Positions 1 through 8,359 are shown, numbered from the stretch's first letter. The stretch: DNA of 19,671 bases from CBFHSF01 sp965661055 (GCA_965661055.1 CBFICS010000023.1:1-19671), one strand, 5' to 3'. The notes: generated from the letters alone by a model not told the origin. Translations and numbers: made by a program.

Positions 1-1
1 G

Positions 2-361
2 GGTAAAAAAGTATTATTAGTCGAAGATAATTTGATGAACATTCACATTTCTAAAAGGTATTTAGAAAAATGGAATACAGATTATGTCATTGCTGAATCT
101 GGAGAATCAGCCATAAACTTTGCCATTGAAACCGAATTTGATGTTATTTTGATGGACCTACAGCTTCCTGGAGTTGATGGGCTTGAAGCATTAAAAATCA
201 TAAGACAAAAGGGCATTAAATCGCCAGCGCTTTTATTGACGGCAACCACAAATTTTGTGAAACCAAAAAACTATTCAAGTTTAGAAATTAAAGGCATTGT
301 ATTTAAGCCTTTTCTACCGAGTGATTTGTATGAAAAAATAGTCACTGCCACAGCAGAATAA
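2..361 (+). CDS. Response-regulator receiver domain, C-terminal part of a longer protein (5' truncated)
   Basis: The frame is open from the first complete codon at base 2, so the gene begins outside the window; the TTG/ATG at 32-37 lie inside the first receiver strand-helix turn and are not a credible start. The visible 119 residues form a whole CheY-like receiver domain. Counting from base 2, the acidic pair is E8-D9 in a VLLVEDN strand, the phospho-acceptor is D52 in ILMDLQLPG, the switch threonine is T80, and the conserved lysine is K102 in FKPF. The VEDNxMN start and the absence of any output domain after the receiver are typical of the C-terminal receiver of hybrid sensor histidine kinases, where phosphate passes from the kinase core to this aspartate. 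A single-domain regulator with a start just upstream cannot be excluded. The gene ends 6 bases before a strong terminator. Confidence 0.85.
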   Translation, partial: GKKVLLVEDNLMNIHISKRYLEKWNTDYVIAESGESAINFAIETEFDVILMDLQLPGVDGLEALKIIRQKGIKSPALLLTATTNFVKPKNYSSLEIKGIVFKPFLPSDLYEKIVTATAE

Positions 362-393
362 AAAAAAGCTAGAGACTTCTCTAGCTTTTTTTT
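361..393. terminator. Bidirectional intrinsic terminator between convergent genes
   Basis: A perfect inverted repeat, GCTAGAGA and TCTCTAGC (368-385, two bases between the arms), has a run of A on its left and eight T on its right (386-393). It therefore reads as a rho-independent terminator on both strands, serving the receiver gene from the left and the PNGase F-like gene from the right. Confidence 0.9.
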
Positions 394-406
394 GCTTTTA
401 TTTAGG

Positions 407-2395
407 TTATTGAACCGTAAACCTAACGGTTTGAACAAAGTCTCCACGTTGAATGGAGAACAAATATATTCCTGAAGTCAAAGATTTGGTGTCAATATTT
501 AATTCACCATTTTCAACTCCTTCGCTAGATTGCTCCATAATTTTCCTCCCCGAAAGGTCACTAACAGAGTAAGTAAAAAATCCTTCTGGAATTCCATTAA
601 TACTTATTTGATCAGTCGCAGGATTTGGGAAAAGTAATAATGGATGTGCTTTCTCATATTCAGTCATAGAAATCTCTGAACCTACTGTAAAATAGTAGCG
701 ATATTCTGTCCCAAAGTCTGAAGGAAGGTATTTACTGTAAAATCCACCAGATCTAAACTGCAAATATCCTGACCCATCATTATTTGCCCACCAAGAAAGG
801 CCATTTTTACTTCTATCTTGTAAGTGAAGAAGGTAACCTCCTACTGGTAAATCAAGGGTATCTGAATAAAGGGTATTTACACCTAGGTTATCTCTACTGA
901 TCAATGCATCACCATTTGAGTTATAGAGCACCCAGTGGGTATCATTACTAGCTGAATTGGTTTTGGTATTGATAATAAAAGAGCTAGGCACAACATCTGG
1001 CGTTCCAATGATGCTCGTTTTATTGTTATTGTAAGCCACTTCATCAGTTTGCCCGTTGGCAGAAATCAAGTGCACTTCAAATTGACGAGACGGCCCCATG
1101 GCCCCAAAGTCATCAAACTGATCTAACGGTAAGTAAACTCTGGTTCTTTCACCATACGCAAGGCCACCGCTCCAAGTATAGGTTCTTACGGGTCCACCTG
1201 TTACGCCATACTCAATTTCAACTTGAGTTAACAAATTCTCTCCTTGGTTACTAATTTCAATAATCCCTTCTATGGTGTTAGGATTATACCTATTGAATCG
1301 GTAATCTGTTGAAGGCGCAACTATTTCTTCAAGGGCAACATCATTAGAAATGTTAAATCCTGAATACTGAACTAGACTGGCGTCTAACGTATAGGTTGCC
1401 GGAGTTTCGCCTGGAGGTACGGTATAGTTATAGACCTCAACATCAAAATCTACCTCAATGGTTGAACCATTAAAGGAGGTTAGATGAGTTTCATAGATTT
1501 TAGCATCCAGACCTGGACACCAGTTTGCTCTGTCGTACAACCAAGTTCCCCCTTGAGGGTAAATAGGGTTTAATCCACAGTCATCTCTCCACATATTTCT
1601 TTGATCTATCAAACTGTTGTCTACATAGAGTAAGTAATCTTTTTGGCAGAATTCAGCACAGTTTAATGAATTCACAAACCCGTGTCCTGTTGGGGTAAAA
1701 CGTATTTTACCAGAAACAGCATTAGGATTTACATCAAAGGTTTTGGCAGGCACTTTTTGGTTGTTAAAGACTGTTGGATCTGTATAAACAAAGCTGCCAT
1801 TGATATAACTTTCTATTGATAAAATATCTCTTGCGGGGGTCCCTTCAATAAAGGCAAATGATACCGTTGCACTAAACCCAGAGCTCCATCCACTATAGTT
1901 CGCCTCCATAGCAATGGTGTCTTTTAACAAGTGGACGAAGTCAGTTACGTCAAAAACGTGAACCATTTCCCAGTTATTGTTAAATCCATTGGTAGAGTTT
2001 GCCATATATCCACCGTAAGGTGTAATTACCCTTCCCAACTCAAACCTTTCATTAATTTCATAAACATTCCATGTAGTATCTATATCTAATGGACTGGTTG
2101 AAAGGGTATCAATAGAGGCAATGCTACTATCCATTACCCCCGTAGGATTTAAAAATCGGATGGACGTTGTATAATCCCAATCAGAACAACCTCCTGAGGC
2201 ACAGCCCATGGTGTAGTACATATAAACTCGGTGGTAACTAGCAGTTCCATCTGGAAAAACAGCAGTATCTCTGTAGGTTCCATTCCAAACCATATCAGTG
2301 TTATTAAATGAATTAACCCATGTAGTGTCTCCTGGGCCAGCGATGGCTGCTATTGACACACATAACACAATGATGGAAAGTAGGTTTTTAATCAT
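407..2395 (-). CDS. Secreted PNGase F-like peptide-N-glycosidase with T9SS C-terminal sorting domain
   Basis: Probable peptide:N-glycosidase (cleaves the Asn-GlcNAc bond of N-glycoproteins), exported and possibly surface-bound. Residues 1-19 are a signal peptide (IAAIAG cleavage region). Residues about 25-325 match the two jelly-roll domains of Elizabethkingia PNGase F by eye: C65-C70 and DWD74 match its C51-C56 and D60; C246-A-E248-x-C250 matches C204-E206-C208; C273 and C293 match C231 and C252. All six cysteines and two of three catalytic acids are kept, but the position of E118 (two residues before W170) reads as serine. Residues about 375-465 look CARDB/Ig-like, about 480-570 form a beta-rich module (THWVLYNSNGD), and 584-662 are a type A sorting domain (LFPNPATD, SGIYLFSI). 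At 662 residues it is about twice the known enzyme because of these added modules. No other sugar-processing gene is adjacent. Confidence 0.85.
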   Translation of the reverse strand: MIKNLLSIIVLCVSIAAIAGPGDTTWVNSFNNTDMVWNGTYRDTAVFPDGTASYHRVYMYYTMGCASGGCSDWDYTTSIRFLNPTGVMDSSIASIDTLSTSPLDIDTTWNVYEINERFELGRVITPYGGYMANSTNGFNNNWEMVHVFDVTDFVHLLKDTIAMEANYSGWSSGFSATVSFAFIEGTPARDILSIESYINGSFVYTDPTVFNNQKVPAKTFDVNPNAVSGKIRFTPTGHGFVNSLNCAEFCQKDYLLYVDNSLIDQRNMWRDDCGLNPIYPQGGTWLYDRANWCPGLDAKIYETHLTSFNGSTIEVDFDVEVYNYTVPPGETPATYTLDASLVQYSGFNISNDVALEEIVAPSTDYRFNRYNPNTIEGIIEISNQGENLLTQVEIEYGVTGGPVRTYTWSGGLAYGERTRVYLPLDQFDDFGAMGPSRQFEVHLISANGQTDEVAYNNNKTSIIGTPDVVPSSFIINTKTNSASNDTHWVLYNSNGDALISRDNLGVNTLYSDTLDLPVGGYLLHLQDRSKNGLSWWANNDGSGYLQFRSGGFYSKYLPSDFGTEYRYYFTVGSEISMTEYEKAHPLLLFPNPATDQISINGIPEGFFTYSVSDLSGRKIMEQSSEGVENGELNIDTKSLTSGIYLFSIQRGDFVQTVRFTVQ

Positions 2396-2710
2396 AGGTA
2401 TTAATCTTTTCTATTAAGAACAGTAAAAATAAAGGTCTATCTTTAGTTGAACAATAATTGGTATAGAATTGTGAAAATACTAAAATTTATCTGCACCCTA
2501 ACTCTTTTCCTTTCGATTCAGCAGGCCAGAGGACAAGCTGCCTTATTGGTTTTGATCTTTGTTTCCACATTGACAATGTAGCCGCAGGTAAACCTTTAGA
2601 CATAAGGTTTCGGGCTAGCAAGGGCTTCACTCCATTTATTAACAACCAATTTATTTCGAATACAACAGAAACCTATTTTAAATGAATCTTAAGCATCCCT
2701 TTTTTAAAAC
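2396..2710. other. Divergent intergenic region with a decayed gene start
   Basis: This 315-base gap separates the divergently transcribed PNGase-like and barrel-protein genes. It must carry both promoters, but I find no TTG/TAnnTTTG pair of good quality for either. The only coding-like signal is a signal-peptide start at 2471 that breaks after about 30 codons (see the separate pseudogene entry). A 7-bp inverted repeat, AAACCTT (2590-2596) and AAGGTTT (2604-2610), has no U-tract and is probably incidental. Confidence 0.5.
2471..2685 (+). pseudogene. Remnant of a secreted/outer-membrane protein gene (frameshifted)
   Basis: From a GTG at 2471 the frame reads a clean signal peptide (MKILKFICTLTLFLSIQQARG) and then QAALLVLIF, stopping at 2579-2581. 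The QGALLVLIFGDK-type sequence just after the signal peptide is one I associate with a family of Bacteroidota barrel proteins that continues GDKVA...FHxSID. Here the expected GDKVA stretch is missing. The neighbouring frame picks up FHIDNVAAG from 2563 and stays open to a TGA at 2683-2685. This fits a small deletion with frameshift in a gene already cut short to about 70 codons. The alternative is a real 36-residue peptide ending at 2581. The family match is from memory and has not been searched. Confidence 0.4.
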
Positions 2711-3439
2711 ATGAGAAATAAAATATTTTTAGTTCTTTTTATCGTTCCATTTTTTTCCAAAGGCCAAGAAATTGTAGAAACAGATAGGTCGCCTTATAAA
2801 AACACCTTAAAATGGAACCTTACACCCATAGCGATAGGCGGTTTTAAAAATATTGTATTCAGTTACGAACGCTTACTTCCTCGCAATAACAGTTTTTCAA
2901 TAAGTAGTGGATTTTTGAGTTTTCCGGAATTTGGAAGCAATAGCTCTGGTATTTTCAGGAATATTGAAAGGACAAAAAGCACTGGGTTTACCTTTTCAGG
3001 GGATTATAGGTTTTACTTAAACCGCAATAAATTTGATGCCCCAGATGGAATTTACTGGGGACCCTTTTTTAACTTTTATAACTACAATACAGATTTTAAA
3101 GCTGATTACTACGAAAGTGGTGTTTACCAGGCATCTGGAGAAATGGAAACGAACATTAACGTAGCCTTTGTGGGGGTTCAACTGGGATATCAATTTGTCT
3201 TTAAAGAAAGGTATACGGTAGACTTAATTCTTTTTGGACCCGCTTTAGGAATGTATAACGCAAGCTTTAAAGCCAGTGGTGATATTGTGCCTCAAGAGGA
3301 ACTTCAAGAAATTATTGATTTTTTAAAAGAGCGGTATCCGGTAGTACGAGATCTAACCAACACAGGAAGTACTGATGGGGCTGGAACTTCATGGGGAGCT
3401 GGTTTTAGATATGCCATAAAAATCGGATATAGATTCTAA
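2711..3439 (+). CDS. Outer-membrane beta-barrel-type protein of unknown function
   Basis: A 242-residue exported protein with signal peptide at residues 1-18 (MRNKIFLVLFIVPFFSKG, cleavage before Q19, no lipobox). The mature part has alternating aromatic/polar strands typical of a small outer-membrane barrel: TLKWNLTPIAIGGFKNIVFSY near the N-terminus, GDYRFYLN, GIYWGPFFNFYNYN, VGVQLGYQFVF, and a terminal strand ending AIKIGYRF with the C-terminal phenylalanine used for barrel insertion. The TLKWNLTP opening resembles DUF3575-like proteins, but I do not assign a family firmly. A helical insert (EELQEIIDFLKERYP) sits before the last strand. It is a single gene, divergent from the PNGase-like gene and followed at once by a terminator. 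Function unknown. Confidence 0.75.
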   Translation: MRNKIFLVLFIVPFFSKGQEIVETDRSPYKNTLKWNLTPIAIGGFKNIVFSYERLLPRNNSFSISSGFLSFPEFGSNSSGIFRNIERTKSTGFTFSGDYRFYLNRNKFDAPDGIYWGPFFNFYNYNTDFKADYYESGVYQASGEMETNINVAFVGVQLGYQFVFKERYTVDLILFGPALGMYNASFKASGDIVPQEELQEIIDFLKERYPVVRDLTNTGSTDGAGTSWGAGFRYAIKIGYRF

Positions 3440-3472
3440 AAAAAAGCCCAGTCAAAATGACTGGGCTTTTTT
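3439..3472. terminator. Bidirectional intrinsic terminator between convergent genes
   Basis: A 10-bp perfect stem, AGCCCAGTCA (3445-3454) and TGACTGGGCT (3458-3467), with a three-base loop, has A residues on its left and six T on its right. It ends the barrel-protein gene from the left and the rimP-nusA-infB transcript from the right (infB stops at 3491). Confidence 0.93.
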
Positions 3473-3490
3473 AATAATATCCTTTAGATT

Positions 3491-6400
3491 TTACAAAGTC
3501 TTTTTCACTTCAACTTGTTCAAATCCTTCTATAATATCTCCTACTTTAATATCGTTAAAGTTATTGATGTTAAGTCCACAGTCGTAACCCTTAGACACTT
3601 CTTTAACGTCATCTTTAAATCTCTTAAGAGATCCTAAGTTACCTGTGTAAATCACTACGCCATCTCTAATAAGTCTAACCGAACTATTTCTCTTAATGGT
3701 TCCGTCCATAACCATACATCCGGCAATGGTACCCACTTTAGAAATCTTAAAGGTTTCACGAACTTCTAAAGTACAGGTTACTACCTCCTTAACATCAGGA
3801 GAAAGCATACCCTCCATGGCATCTTTGATTTCGTTTATAGCATCATAGATAATGCTATATAGTCTAACATCCACTTCTTCTTTTTCTGCGAGCTTTCTCG
3901 CGGCGCCTGAAGGTCTAACTTGGAAACCAACAATAATAGCATCAGAAGCTGCTGCAAGAAGAATATCTCCTTCAGAAATTTGACCAACCGCCTTGTGAAT
4001 AATGTTCACTTGAATTTCTTCGGTAGACAGCTTTTGAAGTGAGTCAGAAAGTGCTTCCACAGAACCATCAACATCCCCTTTAAGAACAATGTTTAACTCT
4101 TGGAAGTCACCAATTGCCAAACGACGACCAATTTCTTCAAGAGTTAGGTTTTTCTGAGTTCTTACACTTTGCTCACGTTGCAACTGCATTCTTCTTTGAG
4201 CTATTTGCTTTGCTTCACGCTCGTCATCCATAATCAAGAAAGTATCACCCGCTTGAGGTGCTCCGTCAAGACCCAATAGAATAACTGGTGTTGAAGGACC
4301 TGCTTCTTCTAAGCGATGGCCTCTTTCATCAAGCATAGCTCTTACTTTACCCGAATACTGGCCTGCTAGTACATAGTCACCAACTTTCAATGTTCCGTTT
4401 TGAACAAGAATAGTTGACAAATATCCACGACCCTTATCAAGAGAAGCTTCAATAACAGTACCGCTAGAATTTCTATTTGGGTTTGCTTTAAGGTCAAGCA
4501 TTTCTGCTTCTAAAAGAACTTTTTCAAGGAGTTCCTTAACCCCAAGACCAGATTTAGCAGATACTTCTTGTGATTGAACTTTTCCACCCCAATCTTCAAG
4601 TAATAAATTCATACCTGCAAGTTGCTCTCTAATCTTGTCAGAGTTAGCTCCTGGCTTATCAATTTTATTTAATGCGAATACAATCGGCACCCCTGCAGCT
4701 TGCGCGTGAGAGATTGCCTCTTTAGTTTGAGGCATCACCGCATCGTCAGCAGCAATTACGATAATCGCTACGTCTGTTACTTGAGCACCTCTAGCACGCA
4801 TAGCGGTAAACGCTTCGTGACCAGGGGTATCAAGGAAGGTGATTTTTGACCCATTGTCCATTGTTACCGAATAGGCACCAATGTGCTGAGTAATTCCTCC
4901 TGCTTCACCCGCAATAACATTTGCTTTACGAATGTAGTCAAGTAATGAAGTTTTACCGTGGTCAACGTGACCCATTACGGTAATGATGGGTGCTCTTGGC
5001 TCTAGGTCTTCTGGTGCATCCTCTTCTTCTTCAATTGCTTCTGTAACATCTGACCCCACAAATTCAACTGAGTAACCAAACTCTTCAGCAACAATTGTCA
5101 AGGTTTCACCATCTAGTCTTTGGTTCATGGTTACCATGATACCAAGCATCATTAAAGAACCAATAACCTTATTAACAGGAACGTCCATCATGTTTGCTAA
5201 ATCGGTAACGGTTACAAACTCCGCTACTTTTAGCACCATAGATTCTTCTTCTCGACGCATTTCATCCATGGCCGATTGCTCACGTCTTTCTTCACGCTTT
5301 GCTCTACGAAGTTTAGAACCTTTAGACTTCTTGTTTCCTCCGGTTAACTTTTCTAGGGTTTCCTTAATTTGCTTTTGTACTTCCTCTTCAGTTAGCTCGC
5401 GTTTAGGAGCTGGTACAGGACGTCCGCCGCGTTTTCCACCCTTATTTCTGTTGTCTGGTCTTCCTTCTGGGGCTCCGCCAACTTGAGGTTTATTAGTACC
5501 ATCTTTTGAAATTCTTTTACGTTTTCGCTTTTTCTTATCAGCATCAGAAGGCTCATTAGAAGAGGCAACCTTTTTCTTGGGCTTGTTAAATTGACTAAGG
5601 TCAATTTTTTCACCCGTTAATCTTGGTCCTGAAAGCTTAGCGTATTTGGTCTCAATTTTTGAGTCCTTTTCAACACCTGTTTTTTCTGCAGGAGCTTCTT
5701 TAGCCTCTTCAGCTTTTGGAGCTACCTTTTCAGCTACCGGATCAGCAGCCTTTGGAGCTTCTTTAGGTTCTGGTTTTGCTTCTTTCTTCGGATCTTCTTT
5801 CTTAGCAGCAGGCTTAGCTTTCTTAGGTTGCTCTAATTCAATTTTACCTTGAATTTTCAATCCTGAAAGGCCTTTTGATTTTGCGCGAATAACACTGTCA
5901 GAAGAATCCGCTTTAGCAGCCGTTTCTTCAACAACCTCAGCAGCAGGTTTTTCTACTTTCTTTGGCTCTGGTTTTTTCGGCTCCTCTTTAGCTTCAACCT
6001 TTGGAGCTTTTATCTTTTCTTGCTTTGCTTCTTCTGCAGGAATTTCAGCCTTTGCAGGCTCAGCTTCCACTTTCTCAGCTTTGGTCTGTTCTGCAGTTTT
6101 TGGACTTGCCTCTGGCTCTTTAGCTACAGGCTCTTCTTTTTCTTTTGCAACCACTGGCTCAGGCTTAGCCTCAGGTTGTTTTTCTTCTACCGGTTCTACT
6201 GCCTTAGGTTCTGGAGCCTTCTCCTCAGCTTTTTCAACGGGCTTTTCTTCTGCCGTTGGAGCTTCCTCAGCTTTTGCAGCTTCTTCAATCTCCTCAGGAG
6301 TACGTTTTGCCTCCTTTTCAGCACGCATCTGTTCTTTTTCTTCGCGAACCTTTTGGCTCACTTGCTCAGATGCCTCTTTTTTAGACTTATCTGCCTGGAA

Positions 6401-6553
6401 TTCACCCACAAGAATATCATACTGAGCCTGATTCAGTTTGGTATTCGGGCTTTTCTCTATGTCTTCACCTTTAGACGCTAACGTCTCAACGGCTCTGTCA
6501 AGAGAGATGTTTAATTCCTTTAGGACTTTGTTTATTCGGATGGCGGTACTCAT
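3491..6553 (-). CDS. infB: Translation initiation factor IF-2
   Basis: GTPase that brings initiator fMet-tRNA to the 30S subunit and promotes 50S joining. The 1020-residue protein has a short IF2 N-terminal helical domain (about 1-50), a long Glu/Lys/Pro/Ala-rich low-complexity linker (about 55-300), a basic Lys/Arg/Gly stretch (340-425), and a second small N-domain (about 438-500, FVTVTDLANMMDVPVNKVI). The G domain follows: GHVDHGKT at 528-535, GGIT at 552-555, DTPGH at 575-579, NKID at 629-632, SAK at 665-667. The usual domains II-IV complete it and end in KVGDIIEGFEQVEVKKTL. All GTPase motifs are intact. The size exceeds E. coli IF2 (890) because of the linker, which is common in Bacteroidota. 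The start at 6553 (MSTAIRINKVLKEL) is the family start. It is last in the rimP-nusA-infB operon, 39 bases after nusA, and probably also has its own promoter. Confidence 0.98.
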   Translation of the reverse strand: MSTAIRINKVLKELNISLDRAVETLASKGEDIEKSPNTKLNQAQYDILVGEFQADKSKKEASEQVSQKVREEKEQMRAEKEAKRTPEEIEEAAKAEEAPTAEEKPVEKAEEKAPEPKAVEPVEEKQPEAKPEPVVAKEKEEPVAKEPEASPKTAEQTKAEKVEAEPAKAEIPAEEAKQEKIKAPKVEAKEEPKKPEPKKVEKPAAEVVEETAAKADSSDSVIRAKSKGLSGLKIQGKIELEQPKKAKPAAKKEDPKKEAKPEPKEAPKAADPVAEKVAPKAEEAKEAPAEKTGVEKDSKIETKYAKLSGPRLTGEKIDLSQFNKPKKKVASSNEPSDADKKKRKRKRISKDGTNKPQVGGAPEGRPDNRNKGGKRGGRPVPAPKRELTEEEVQKQIKETLEKLTGGNKKSKGSKLRRAKREERREQSAMDEMRREEESMVLKVAEFVTVTDLANMMDVPVNKVIGSLMMLGIMVTMNQRLDGETLTIVAEEFGYSVEFVGSDVTEAIEEEEDAPEDLEPRAPIITVMGHVDHGKTSLLDYIRKANVIAGEAGGITQHIGAYSVTMDNGSKITFLDTPGHEAFTAMRARGAQVTDVAIIVIAADDAVMPQTKEAISHAQAAGVPIVFALNKIDKPGANSDKIREQLAGMNLLLEDWGGKVQSQEVSAKSGLGVKELLEKVLLEAEMLDLKANPNRNSSGTVIEASLDKGRGYLSTILVQNGTLKVGDYVLAGQYSGKVRAMLDERGHRLEEAGPSTPVILLGLDGAPQAGDTFLIMDDEREAKQIAQRRMQLQREQSVRTQKNLTLEEIGRRLAIGDFQELNIVLKGDVDGSVEALSDSLQKLSTEEIQVNIIHKAVGQISEGDILLAAASDAIIVGFQVRPSGAARKLAEKEEVDVRLYSIIYDAINEIKDAMEGMLSPDVKEVVTCTLEVRETFKISKVGTIAGCMVMDGTIKRNSSVRLIRDGVVIYTGNLGSLKRFKDDVKEVSKGYDCGLNINNFNDIKVGDIIEGFEQVEVKKTL

Positions 6554-6587
6554 GCGCAGTTTTTGCGGTGTTTTATCAAATATTCTT

Positions 6588-6616
6588 CAAAGTTAGTCTT
6601 CAAACTCTGATTTCAA
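6588..6616 (-). promoter_or_regulatory. Candidate internal promoter for infB
   Basis: On the minus strand TTG (6616-6614), an 18-base spacer, then TAACTTTG (6595-6588) fits the Bacteroidota TTG-N17-23-TAnnTTTG consensus exactly. The -7 element overlaps the nusA stop codon. Transcription would begin roughly 30 bases before the infB start codon. The match is seen directly; activity is inferred. Confidence 0.5.
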
Positions 6617-7831
6617 AATAGATTGTACATCTCTTATAGTTTCTTCTTCAAGATCTGTACGATTTACAAGTTCTTCTAATGACAGTTCAAGAACAGATCT
6701 AGCAGTATCACAACCAATGGCTTTGAACTCTGCAATGATCCAATCTTCTATTTCGTCAGCAAACTCTGTTAACTCAACATCTTCATCAACATCTTCATCT
6801 CTGTAGACGTCAATTTCATACCCAGTTAATTTTCCCGCTAGACGGATGTTATGCCCTCCTTTACCAATGGCCAAAGAAACTTGGTCTGGCTTTAAGAAAA
6901 CATCTACTCTACCATCTTCTTCATTGATTGTCATGCTAGTAATTCTAGCTGGACTCAATGCTCTAGAGATAAATAATTGAGTATTGGTAGTATAATTAAT
7001 CACGTCAATGTTTTCGTTTCTCAACTCTCTAACAATTCCGTGAATTCTAGATCCTTTCATTCCGACACAAGCACCTACTGGATCAATACGATCATCGTAA
7101 GATTCAACAGCTACTTTAGCCTTTTCTCCAGGAACTCTAACACTTTTCTTAATTACAATAATTCCGTCAAATACTTCTGGAATTTCTTGTTCAAATAATT
7201 TTTCAAGGAATCTTTCATCGGTTCTAGATAGAATAACAATAGGTTTGTTTCCTTTAAAATCTACACGTTTCACAACCGCTCTAACCGTATCTCCCTTTCT
7301 AAAGAAATCTTTTTCAGGAATCATTTGGTCTTTCGGAAGGATCAATTCATTAGACTCATCATCGTAAATGATGATTTCGCGGTGACGAATGTGGTGAACT
7401 TCACCAGCAATCAACTCACCCTCCATGTCTTTGTACTGCTTGAACAACTCAGCGTTGTCATGCTCTTGAATTCTGCTAACAAGGTTTTGACGGAAAGCCA
7501 ATACAAACCTTCTACCTAGGTCAATAATCTTTACTTCCTCCGAAACCTCTTCACCAATCTCAAAATCTGGCTCAATTTTTAAAGCCTCTTTAAGTTCAAT
7601 TTCCGTGTTGTCATCTTCAACTTCTCCGTCAGCAACAATGATTCTGTTTCTCCAAATCTCCATATCCCCTTTGTCCGGGTTTACAATGATATCGAAGTTT
7701 TCATCATCGCCATACTTCTTGCGAAGTTGATTTCTAAAGGCTTCTTCAATAAAAGCCATTAGGGTTACCCTATCAATATTCTTTTCGTCTTTAAACTCCG
7801 AAAAAGATTCAATGATGGCTTGATTCTCCAT
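6593..7831 (-). CDS. nusA: Transcription termination/antitermination factor NusA
   Basis: RNA-polymerase-binding factor that controls pausing, intrinsic termination and antitermination. Domain order is the N-terminal polymerase-binding domain (about 1-125), S1 (137-205, GELIAGEVHHI to VILSRT), KH1 (about 230-295, with GMKGSRI at 257-263) and KH2 (about 300-345, with AIGKGGHNIRLA at 321-332). The protein ends in a helical stretch (about 355-412, ending LEELVNRTDLEEETIRDVQSI) that resembles a single helix-hairpin-helix repeat; the paired acidic repeats of E. coli NusA (495 residues) are not present. It lies 11 bases downstream of rimP and 39 upstream of infB in the conserved operon. As NusA strengthens hairpin-dependent termination, the hairpin ahead of rimP could allow feedback (see findings). 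Confidence 0.97.
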   Translation of the reverse strand: MENQAIIESFSEFKDEKNIDRVTLMAFIEEAFRNQLRKKYGDDENFDIIVNPDKGDMEIWRNRIIVADGEVEDDNTEIELKEALKIEPDFEIGEEVSEEVKIIDLGRRFVLAFRQNLVSRIQEHDNAELFKQYKDMEGELIAGEVHHIRHREIIIYDDESNELILPKDQMIPEKDFFRKGDTVRAVVKRVDFKGNKPIVILSRTDERFLEKLFEQEIPEVFDGIIVIKKSVRVPGEKAKVAVESYDDRIDPVGACVGMKGSRIHGIVRELRNENIDVINYTTNTQLFISRALSPARITSMTINEEDGRVDVFLKPDQVSLAIGKGGHNIRLAGKLTGYEIDVYRDEDVDEDVELTEFADEIEDWIIAEFKAIGCDTARSVLELSLEELVNRTDLEEETIRDVQSILKSEFED

Positions 7832-7842
7832 GTGGGCTATAA

Positions 7843-8301
7843 TTAAAATACAATTTCTACAAAAGTTTCACTAATATCATCCATTGAAAGGGTCAAGGTC
7901 TCCTCTTTGGTAACTTTTCCTTTACCAACTTCTTTAGGAACACGAACCTTTCTCCACAATTCAATTTCTTCCTCAGTAGCTGAAATGAGTTTCCCCTTTT
8001 CAACAGAACCGTCCTTTAAGTTCACCTTAACGGATCTACCTACGTTTTTCAAATATTGACGAAACACTGAAAAGGGTTTTTCTAGACCAGGCGACGAAAC
8101 TTCAAGAGAATAATCGTGCTCTTCGCCCAATTCATTCTCTATCGTTCTGCTTATCATTTTCAGTGACTGCAAGTTAATACCTTCATCGCCGTCAGCCAAA
8201 ACCTTGATATGCAGATCCGTACTGACAGTGAATTCGATTAGAAAGGCATTGTATTCTTCTAATGCCGCACTTACTATCTCTTCAATCTTTTTATTATCCA
8301 T
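7843..8301 (-). CDS. rimP: Ribosome maturation factor RimP
   Basis: Cytoplasmic factor needed for maturation of the 30S subunit. The 152-residue length is close to the family norm. The N-terminal alpha/beta domain carries the family signature YSLEVSSPGLEKPF (residues 64-77), and the C-terminal SH3-like barrel begins near VGRSVKVNLKDG (residue 87 on) and ends ISETFVEIVF. The start is the ATG at 8301 (MDNKKIEEIV); no Shine-Dalgarno sequence precedes it. It is first in the rimP-nusA-infB operon, directly behind a strong promoter and a terminator-like leader hairpin. Confidence 0.96.
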   Translation of the reverse strand: MDNKKIEEIVSAALEEYNAFLIEFTVSTDLHIKVLADGDEGINLQSLKMISRTIENELGEEHDYSLEVSSPGLEKPFSVFRQYLKNVGRSVKVNLKDGSVEKGKLISATEEEIELWRKVRVPKEVGKGKVTKEETLTLSMDDISETFVEIVF

Positions 8302-8310
8302 AGGGCTAAT

Positions 8311-8335
8311 AAAAGAGGGGACCCTAGTCCCCTCT
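8311..8335 (-). terminator. Terminator-like hairpin in the rimP leader (cobB terminator or attenuator)
   Basis: Read on the minus strand: AGAGGGGAC, loop TAGG, GTCCCCTCT, then TTTATTA, with the rimP ATG 13 bases after the stem. The 9-bp GC-rich stem with a U-rich tail looks like an intrinsic terminator. It lies about 75 bases after the sirtuin stop but also downstream of the rimP promoter, so every rimP transcript must pass it. Confidence 0.75.
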
Positions 8336-8359
8336 CTGTTTCACTTCTTAAATTCTTTG

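Noticed and set aside
32..361. Separate 109-residue response regulator starting at TTG 32 or ATG 35
   Set aside because: The frame is open to the window edge and the residues before it (GKKVLLVEDN) are the essential first strand and acidic pair of the receiver.
5392..5613. Minus-strand ORF in a second frame within infB
   Set aside because: Fully inside the infB reading frame and composed of lysine/leucine-rich shadow sequence; IF2 is intact, so there is no frameshift to explain.
5127..6481. Several long plus-strand ORFs opposite infB (for example 5127-5486, 5646-5852, 6020-6481, 6081-6425)
   Set aside because: They are antisense to the Glu/Lys/Ala/Pro-rich linker and neighbouring parts of IF2, whose codon bias leaves the opposite strand free of stops; the predicted products are Ser/Phe/Leu-rich with no motifs.
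6556..6570. Inverted repeat CGCA/TGCG just upstream of the infB start
   Set aside because: Four base pairs only, with no further extension; expected by chance.
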